A stretch of 64,000 nt of DNA from Mermis nigrescens (taxonomy: Eukaryota > Nematoda > Enoplea > Mermithida > Mermithidae), in assembly GCA_036768485.1 (NCBI GenBank), contig JAVLUZ010000154.1:37710042-37774041 (forward strand). The letters are read 5' to 3'. A program made the position numbers and the translations under genes. Positions 57,340 through 64,000 of the stretch are shown in pieces; within the stretch, counting starts at the first letter, position 1, and each line of letters opens with the position of its first letter. The notes under the pieces were generated by a model. It had not been told where the DNA came from. It saw only the letters and a program-made list of their open reading frames with translations, and searched no databases.

Positions 57340-57872
57340 ATGATTATGATTCAAAATGTTGTTTCTACTGCTTGAGTTTCTTTGAAGCTTTTAAATTTGT
57401 ATAAAATTAAGATAAGTTGTGAGTGTGTAGAATTTGATCATTAAAAGTTTAAAGCTGCAGTAATTCGAATAACAGAGCCAAAATGTACAGGCCTGCTGTT
57501 TAGTAGCGGCAAACTTTTTTGCATCAGTGCTGAAAAACGTTAAACAAAATTAAATTGCGAAAGAAAAATTTGCAAAATGATGGAGAAAAGTGGATATGAG
57601 CTAAAACTAATTGAGCATAAGATCTACAATTTAGTCGGATCAGGAAATTTAGGTTAATTGATTAATTTATGGAGCTCAAAATTACAAAAAAATTTGCAGA
57701 ATATGAGCAAGAATTATTCTCTGGTTTAAAACTACGCTTTCTGGATGGTCCACCCTCAGCCCTTATTTTCACAACAGGCAAAATTGTTATTACGGGGGCT
57801 AGGAGTGTGGTACAACTGAGACGGTTTGAGAAACGCACAATGCGTTTGATTGATGCATTCAAAATGAGTTGA
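57340..57872 (+). pseudogene. Divergent TATA-binding protein (TBP) core, decayed
   Basis: TBP binds and bends the TATA element for transcription initiation. Both halves of the saddle are recognisable. First half: IQNVVST (57349), KFKAAVIRITEP, LLFSSGKLFCISA. Linker: MMEKSGYELKLIEHKIYNLV. Second half, in a clean 67-codon frame from 57669: FAEYEQELFSGLKLRFL, ALIFTTGKIVITGAR. The kinking phenylalanines fall at 57448, 57499, 57717 and 57768, 17 codons apart in each half as in all TBPs, and about 90 codons between halves. Stops at 57373, 57442, 57541 and 57655 and a frameshift near 57660. Divergence from cellular TBP looks far too high for a recent processed copy. It lies 60 bp behind the viral LPSN gene on the same strand. 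Confidence 0.85.
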
Positions 57873-57899
57873 TGCATACGATTGATTGTATGCAGGACT

Positions 57900-59540
57900 G
57901 TATGTCTACAATGAACTCTTCATTGTAACATTTTAGCCCATGCGACTATATTATGCACCTGTATAGAATTTAGAAAAAAGAGGGCACTGCAAGTGCATTT
58001 TGACCCGATCCACTTATGTTTTTGAGGAGAAATAACTGTCTTAGGAGGTACATAATTTACTTTCAGGTTGTTGTATAGATTGCAGAACAAAAGTATTTTT
58101 GCGCTGCCAAGTGCTCTATTGGTTAGATAGTCCCCTGCGCAGGGCATAAAAATGCACAAAATGGAGTAATATGCCCGTAATTGTAGACCTATAGAGTAAT
58201 GTATTGCAAGTGCTCTATAGCTCAATTACATGCAGTCAGGTTCAACACTTATTCTTATTAAAAGGTACCTATGTAAGATAATAACAACATGTTAAAATCC
58301 CACCACCAAAATCAATTACCCCTTATTCACGCTTCATATTTACTTTGTTTGTGTGCTCAAATGATAATAATTTCATGTAAAATTTCAAAAAGTCACTCAT
58401 AATCATAACAAAATTTTAATCAAACGAAAGTTTATAATTAATAAAATTTTATAAATTGCTGTAATTGCTGCAACAAATTATTTTACTTGTAAAGTATGCA
58501 CATAAGCGTTACAGTTATACGAGTTCTAACAAAATGCATTTTACTCTCACCTTCCAGGTCGTTGTATAGATTGCAAATGAAGGTGAGGCCTATTTTTTCC
58601 TCCACTAGGTGGTGGAAAAGCATGGAGGCGAAAAACTAAGATGGAATCACTTTTCCCTACCCCATTAGGCCGTACTCCATGTTATGTTGGCGGGCTCTTT
58701 CTTTGTAATGATTTTTGGCCTATTTTTTCATAACAGGCCAGAAATAGTCTGCAAACTGTGATTTCACAGGTGCAGCCCCTGAATCTAAAAAAGGATGCAA
58801 AATGACTAGAAAGATTGAAATATTAGACTATGTAATATAATAAATTTGAATTTATATTTATACCTCTGATTTGATCGCGGATGGCAGAGTAATTTTGGGG
58901 GCGTTTCAATCATGGTTAATGTGTTTGAATTTGAATAAAAGCGACACGACTGCTCAAGATATAAAAAATTGTAAATTAAGAACTCCAATCAAGTCAACAT
59001 GCAGTCTATACTAGACTGATAATTAAAAACAAAACATCTTCACAGTTTCACATTTAATCTGATGAGACAAATTATATACATGGGTACCGTGCAAGTTTGG
59101 CGCTTCGCTTTTGACATTGATTCAGTGAGGTCTTGAACATCTGTTCTTCTATCACACAGTACATGTAAATTCAAGTTCGGCGCCTTTTGATGCTGATTTA
59201 TTATGCACGCACTTACCTGTCTCCAAGTGCGAAAAAGCATGCAAAAAAATAGAACAGGTCGGCCCTTCGCGCCAATGCCTCAATGTGCAGTGAACCAAAA
59301 TAGCTGATGATCGGAACTAAAATTAGAACAGGCTGTAAACAGTAGATATGTAGCATGGGGTGTCTGCCATGACACTGCACGCTACATATACAAATTAAAG
59401 GCAGTTAAAATTAATTGGTTCCACCCGTCCTGGATAACCGACTGTGCATTAAAAAGTTTGGCACTATGCACCTATACTTTTGTGCTTTTTTGTGTAGTAT
59501 GGCCCGAAATTCGGCGCTTAGCACTACAATTTCAGAGTCT
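57900..59540. other. No gene recognised downstream of the viral cluster
   Basis: AT-rich. A short motif TTGTATAGATTGCA recurs at 58070 and 58562. If the viral element had a polymerase or integrase here, no motif of them remains visible on either strand. Confidence 0.5.
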
Positions 59541-59559
59541 CTATGCTTAAGCACGTACT

Positions 59560-60000
59560 ATGCTCAAGCATGGAGGCGCTGAAGGAGCCGGGAGTTCTAC
59601 TAACATTCGCAGAGTTTGCGAAAGAACAAACCATAACATTAATGAATGCAGAATTATGTGCAGAATCTGTTCACGTGCAGGTCATAGAACTCAGAACTGC
59701 AGAGAGGCAAACTCGAACACAAACAAATCGAGCTTACACCACACAAAACCAAGCTCACAGCTCTAACCAGCAGTTCAATTCTTTTTCCGTCAGCCACAAC
59801 AAAATTTCAACAGGCAATAGGTGCCAATCACAAACACACAAAATCAGTGCAAAAAACCGAATTCAAAATCGCGTTAATGTGTTAGATTTAGACGCTGACA
59901 ATCCGAATCTTTTTGTTCCTGAAAATACTGACGTAATCATCATTGCAGCTCCCAAAGTCGCCAAGACAGTCGTCTGCGAGCGATGACAAAATCAATGTAT
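59560..60000 (+). pseudogene. Gag nucleocapsid region with CCHC zinc knuckles
   Basis: Frame from 59560 encodes CRICSRAGHRTQNC, a perfect C-x2-C-x4-H-x4-C knuckle. Just before it, RRVCERTNHNINEC has the same spacing but Arg (CGC) in place of the first Cys. Two adjacent knuckles are usual in Gypsy-type Gag, where they bind element RNA. The frame stops at 59764. A Gln/Asn-rich overlapping frame runs to 59986. Confidence 0.7.
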
Positions 60001-60939
60001 TCATCCATGATGAGGACGAGATCACAGAATTAATCGAAATTGAGCTAAATGTGGATTCTTTTACCACCAGTTAACGACGCGCCAGTTGAATCAGAGACTC
60101 AGGCTGAAATTAGCTTGGATAAATCGATTAAATCAGAATTCACAGAGCTGGCAAAACGTCCATTATTGCATAAAGCAAGTGCCGGAAAAATTAAAGCGCA
60201 TCGCAATCGAGTTTAAATTATTGAAACGTAGAAGCGACAAATCTGGTAATTTGTGGCATATTTTATTATCATGCAAAAGCAGCACAAAATCTTGTTGGCA
60301 TTCTGCTTTTGCTCTCTAGAGGCGATTGCAAAACAGCTCATCGCTCACGTCCGACCTTGTTTCCGGATCCAAAAGACAAAAATCATCATTAACAACGTCC
60401 AGTTTTATTGGAAAATTCTGTCCATTGCGCAAATGTCTTATTTCCGCCGCTTTCCGCCAATAAAATGGAAAAATAGCGTCGACTAAATGGAAATGAATCC
60501 TTGCGTCAACGAAGATCTTCGATCTCAACGTCCCATTTTGTTGGAAACTCTGGCGATGGAAAGTGCAAAACATCAAAATCCGAAAATGTCGTATCATTGC
60601 ATGTTTATAAAGCTAGAATAAGGGAAAATTGCGAAACTCGTAAAATCAAAATATTCAAACGAGAAAATTCACGTCGAAAAGTCCGTAGACTGAAATCTTT
60701 TTTCGTGAATTAAAATGAGAACACGTAAAAACAAGTGAATTTGCACCAAAAAAGCCATTGTGCTAAAATCATTTTTTGTGAATAAAAACGAAAATACAGT
60801 AAAACAATAGAATTTGCAACAAAAAGCCATTAGACTGAAATCTGCTTTCGATAATGGAAACATGGGTTTATATTTCTTTATCTACTGCTTGGTTTTCTTG
60901 TGTACGCATATATATGCACTTCAAATATGTACTCGTACT

Positions 60940-61466
60940 CAGAGGTGGGCAGCACCAAAATTCTGGGGGAGGGGGTGAAAAAATTTTCAAAGGTCAAGAA
61001 ATGGGCTTAAAAGTGGTCGTATGCACACATAGGCGTGGGGGGTTTGGGGGGTATGCAACCCCCAGAAGTTGAAACTCCCAGAAATCAAAATCCCCCCAGA
61101 ATTCGAATTTTGAAATTTTTTTGCTTTTTTAGCAATTTTTTGATGCCATTGGGTAGTGCTCGATGAGAAACGTCGAAAAATGGTGTTTTTTTCACCATAC
61201 GACAACTTTTAAGACTGTTTTTTGACCTTTGATAATTTTTTCACCCCCCCCCCCGAATTTTGGTGCTGCCCACCTATGGTCGTATTGCGAAGAAAACCCC
61301 ATTTTTCGACGTTTCTCATCGAGCACTATTTAATGACATCAAAAAATTGCTAAAAAACCGAAAAAAATTTCAAAATTTGAATTCAGGGGGTATTTTGATT
61401 TCTGGGGGGTATTTCAACTTCTGGGGGGCTGCATACCCCACCCAAACCCCCCCACGCCCATGTGTG
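60940..61466 (-). mobile_element. Family A MITE split by another family A copy, inside the Gypsy element
   Basis: Outer minus copy with ends CAGAGGTGGGCAGCACC and CACGCCCATGTGTG. Target duplication CTCGTACT (60932-60939) / CTTGTACT (61467-61474), 7/8. Confidence 0.85.
61024..61278 (+). mobile_element. Family A MITE nested in the copy above
   Basis: Ends CACACATAGGCGTGGGGGG and GCTGCCCACCTATG. Target duplication GTCGTATG (61016-61023) / GTCGTATT (61279-61286), 7/8, made from host-copy sequence. Confidence 0.88.
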
Positions 61467-61904
61467 CTTGTACTACGCATGAACATCCGATCAGAAATCC
61501 CAAAAATTGCAAGTTGCAAAATACCAAAAATAAGATGGGATCCAATCACGTTATTGAGTTCTCTTTTTGGACCAATAACTAAACCAAGTACATTAATAGC
61601 TTATAAGTGTAGCACGAAGTCACATGCAGTGTGCACAAACACAGGGTTTTTTCGCTCTCACAGTCTAACGCATAATGGACGAAAAAAACGGGAAAATGTC
61701 TGTTTCTCACAGCAAAATGCTGATAGAAAACAAATGTGATTCTGATCAAAATTTAACGCAAAATAAAGCTAATTTGTGGGCGTCTCAAAATATTTTAAAC
61801 GTAGACTACACGTGGTGCTGTGTCGATCACTGCAATACTGTACTTCATGTTTTTCTTAAAATCGGCGAGATAGCTACGAAGTGCAAGATGGTCTCAAAAT
61901 AACC

Positions 61905-63250
61905 CAAAATTTACGGGTCATTTTGGCGTGCGAAAAACGATTAAATTAAATAGAACGAAAATATTTTTGGCCAACTTTATGCTTAAATCTTACGAAATAC
62001 TGTCGTGCATGTCATGCGTGCCAGATTAACAAGCACAGTTTGGGTAATGTAAAAGCACATTTAATTCCTGTGCCAATAACGAGACCCTTTCGATCGTGTT
62101 GGGTTAGACTGTATGGTCCCACTTCCGCAGCTACGGACGGTAACTGTTTTATTATCGTTTTCACGGACTATTTTACGAAGTAGGTAGAGGACATACTGAC
62201 TAAAAACATAACTGCGAAAACGGTCGCAAATGTTTTTGTGAAACATATATTGTGTAGACACGGGTCGCCAAGAATTGTTCATTGCGACCGTGGGACCGAT
62301 TTCGAGCCAACTTTGTTTACCGAAATAACTGCTCTCTGCAGCACTGTAAAGGTACATACTACACCTTACCATGGCCAGCGGCCAAGGAGAACGAACGAAC
62401 GAGACACTCATTATTCGACTTTGTCTACTCGTTAATGAACATCATACTAATTGGGACAAAATGCTAACATCAGGCACATAGCTGGCCGTCCTATTTTAGG
62501 GGGACGACAATACTTATTTGGGAGGGGAGGACCAAAGCCAAAAAAGCCAGAAATAACGTTCACAAAGTCCTACTTTTTCGCTTTTTTTCCGGAATTTCGG
62601 GGGATCCGGACCACACGTGGGCATGGGGGGATTGGGGGTATGCACCCCCAGAAGTTAGAATACCCCCAGAAATCAAAATATTCCTCTCAGAATTCAATTT
62701 TTGAAATTTATTTTTGCTTTTTCAGCGATTTTTTGATGCCATTGGATAGTGCTCGATGAGAAACGTCATAAAATGGTGTTTTTTCACCATACGATCACTT
62801 TTAAGACCATTCTTTGAAATTTGAAAATTTTCACCCCCTTCCCCAGAAAGTTTTTCACCACCGCCCCAGGATTTCGGTGCTGCCCACCTATGGCCACGCA
62901 ATCTTTTCGATAAATATTCATGAGCATGACAGTACAAAATTTTCGCCTTTTAGCTAAATGTTCGGTAGAGAACCGAATTTTCCAGCAGACGTATATCTCT
63001 TTTGCAAACACAACAGACCTCAGACACAAACACTTATGCCCAGAAACTTTAGAATTTCTTTTCTTTTGCTAATCCTACCCAGAACCATTAAACACACACA
63101 GTTACAGTACACCGCAAATTATAACCGACACGTCAATCAGCCCAATTAGCAAATAGGAGACAAAATTCTTAAAAAAGTAATTTCTGGTTAAAACTGGTCA
63201 AACGCTCTAATTGTTTTACAAATACACGGGACCTTACGTTATTTTGGGCA
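61905..63250 (+). pseudogene. Retroviral-type integrase, interrupted
   Basis: HHCC zinc domain: GHFGVRKT near 61916 and CRACHACQ at 62001-62024. Catalytic core: TDYFTK (first Asp, 62166-62168) followed by a TAG at 62181; HCDRGTDFEP (second Asp, 62286-62288); GQGERTNETL (Glu, 62389-62391), which needs a frame change near 62370. D2 to E spacing is 103 nt, close to the DD35E rule. After VNEHHTNWDK the gene is cut at about 62463 by foreign DNA and resumes at about 62900 with EHDSTKFSPF and LMFGREPNFPADV. The tail includes YTGPYVILG. It would join element DNA to the chromosome. Confidence 0.85.
62612..62892 (+). mobile_element. Family A MITE inside the integrase gene
   Basis: Ends CACACGTGGGCATGGGG and GCTGCCCACCTATG. 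Flanking octamers (ATCCGGAC / GCCACGCA) do not match: about 150 bp of other inserted sequence (62463-62611) lies on its left, so this copy probably arrived inside or beside a second insertion. Confidence 0.8.
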
Positions 63251-63695
63251 TAACGTACCCCAATCTCCTAATTGAGCACGTCGCAACAAAACAAAGGAAC
63301 AACGGATTCATGTAAAGCAATTCTCGGCCCTGTTATTCTTTGGCTTCCACAGCCGCTTTCCGCTTTGACGAGCGAGGAGGATGTTAAGGAAAATATCCTT
63401 TCTGTACATATATCTTTATTGTACACGAGTCTACAGTATTCGACGTCTTTCGAATAACAAATGGTCTCGGATGAGTTGGGACAATTTCGACACAATGCAA
63501 GGTCACGCTTACAGTAAAATCTATGTATACCTTATCCATGATTTTCGTTATAATTGCTAGAGTAATATGTATATGTTTGTCTAAGAGGACGGTAGTTTCG
63601 TCCAACTCGTTCGTAACTGTAACACGTCTATGTATTTACTGTATGCCTGTTTCTTCGCACAGACAATATACGCACAGCAATTACTTATATTAGCT

Positions 63696-63800
63696 GTAGC
63701 ACACATCGAAATAGGACGTTTTGGCGCTGCCGTTTTGGCGCCACGCTCTTTGTAATATTGCTAATTATTTACATTTCATTTATTAATAAAGAATAATATA
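63696..63800 (+). other. Candidate 3' LTR segment
   Basis: TGTAGCACACATCGAAATAG begins with the TG typical of LTRs and is followed by TTATTAATAAAGAATA with an AATAAA signal. No polypurine tract precedes it and no matching 5' copy was found in the window. Confidence 0.25.
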
Positions 63801-64000
63801 GATTCTTCAAGACCATCCAATTTTATATGTGACTGTATAAATTACTTCTAGAATATCTTTGAATTTAGTGATATAATTATATGCATCTAAAAATACACTG
63901 GATTTTCTACAGTTTTTCAGTCGTACACAATTGAATTCTCGTAGAATCGAAAAGACTAGTATGGTATTTTGTAGCTTGTACGAGTATAACCTGCTTTCTG

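Larger units (their letters stand above)
53447..57872 (+). mobile_element. Decayed Polinton/Maverick-type virus-derived element (gene cluster)
   Basis: At least seven virus-type genes lie head to tail on plus with short spacers: packaging ATPase, three small proteins, F54H12.2-like protein, adenain-type protease, LPSN-family protein, then a TBP-like gene. ATPase plus adenain-type protease is the morphogenesis signature of Polintons, adintoviruses and relatives. F54H12.2-like and LPSN-type proteins occur beside such genes in many invertebrate genomes (from memory, not searched). Family B polymerase, integrase and terminal inverted repeats were not found, so the ends are unknown. Every gene carries stops or frameshifts. 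Confidence 0.8.
59543..63800 (+). mobile_element. Broken Gypsy-type LTR retrotransposon
   Basis: Gag-type zinc knuckles at about 59600-59690 and an integrase at about 61905-63250, on the same strand and in the Gypsy order. Protease, RT and RNase H were not recognised in between, so an internal deletion or deep decay is likely. Family A transposons interrupt it at 60940-61466 and 62612-62892. Confidence 0.7.

Noticed and set aside
57340..57872. Processed pseudogene of the host TBP
   Set aside because: Considered as the main alternative; the second half is divergent in sequence yet free of frame breaks, no poly-A tail is seen, and strand and spacing follow the viral genes. It cannot be fully excluded without the host TBP sequence.
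59543..59986. 147-codon frame overlapping the zinc-knuckle frame
   Set aside because: The CCHC motif lies in the other frame (from 59560); this frame is mostly its shadow, though its Gln/Asn-rich end could be Gag after a frameshift.

Overview
The window looks like AT-rich, repeat-saturated nuclear DNA of an invertebrate animal. I see no intact host gene. The evidence is LINE retrotransposons with APE endonuclease and reverse transcriptase, a tRNA-derived SINE, a Gypsy-type LTR element, many hAT-type DNA transposons with 8-bp target duplications, minisatellites, and a decayed Polinton/Maverick-type virus-derived element. Species cannot be fixed from the sequence.

Layout. 1-3.8 kb: a 5'-truncated minus-strand LINE sitting at the axis of an inverted ~340-bp AT-rich tandem repeat. 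4.1-5.3 kb: a foldback element with T/G-rich inner arms. 5.4-10.3 kb: a near full-length but frameshifted LINE (ORF1 with PHD finger, ORF2 with endonuclease and RT) plus three LINE fragments. 10.4-19 kb: a SINE, a foldback element, a 5.7-kb hAT-like element holding a 1.35-kb GGTT satellite, then a ~1-kb tandem duplication. 19.7-27.5 kb: hAT-like elements nested at least four to five deep. 27.6-31.3 kb: mostly unrecognised, with one possible zinc-finger fragment and a (TA)n run. 31.3-52.9 kb: dense short hAT elements (family A here), some chained end to end by shared octamers, with further minisatellites, a 100-N gap and a Harbinger-like element. 53.4-57.9 kb: the virus-derived gene cluster. 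59.5-63.8 kb: a broken Gypsy-type element with family A insertions inside it.

The most interesting segment is 53447-57872 (+). In order it holds remnants of an FtsK/HerA-type packaging ATPase, three small virion-type proteins of a family I recognise beside F54H12.2-like genes, an F54H12.2-like protein, an adenain-type cysteine protease, an 'LPSN' family protein, and then a divergent TATA-binding protein (TBP) core. In the TBP remnant all four DNA-kinking phenylalanine positions survive, with exactly 17-codon spacing inside each half. All genes carry stops or frameshifts, so this is a fossil. A TBP gene on the same strand 60 bp behind capsid-type genes suggests that this virus lineage carried its own general transcription factor.

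No polB or integrase of the Polinton type, and no hAT transposase, was found in the window.
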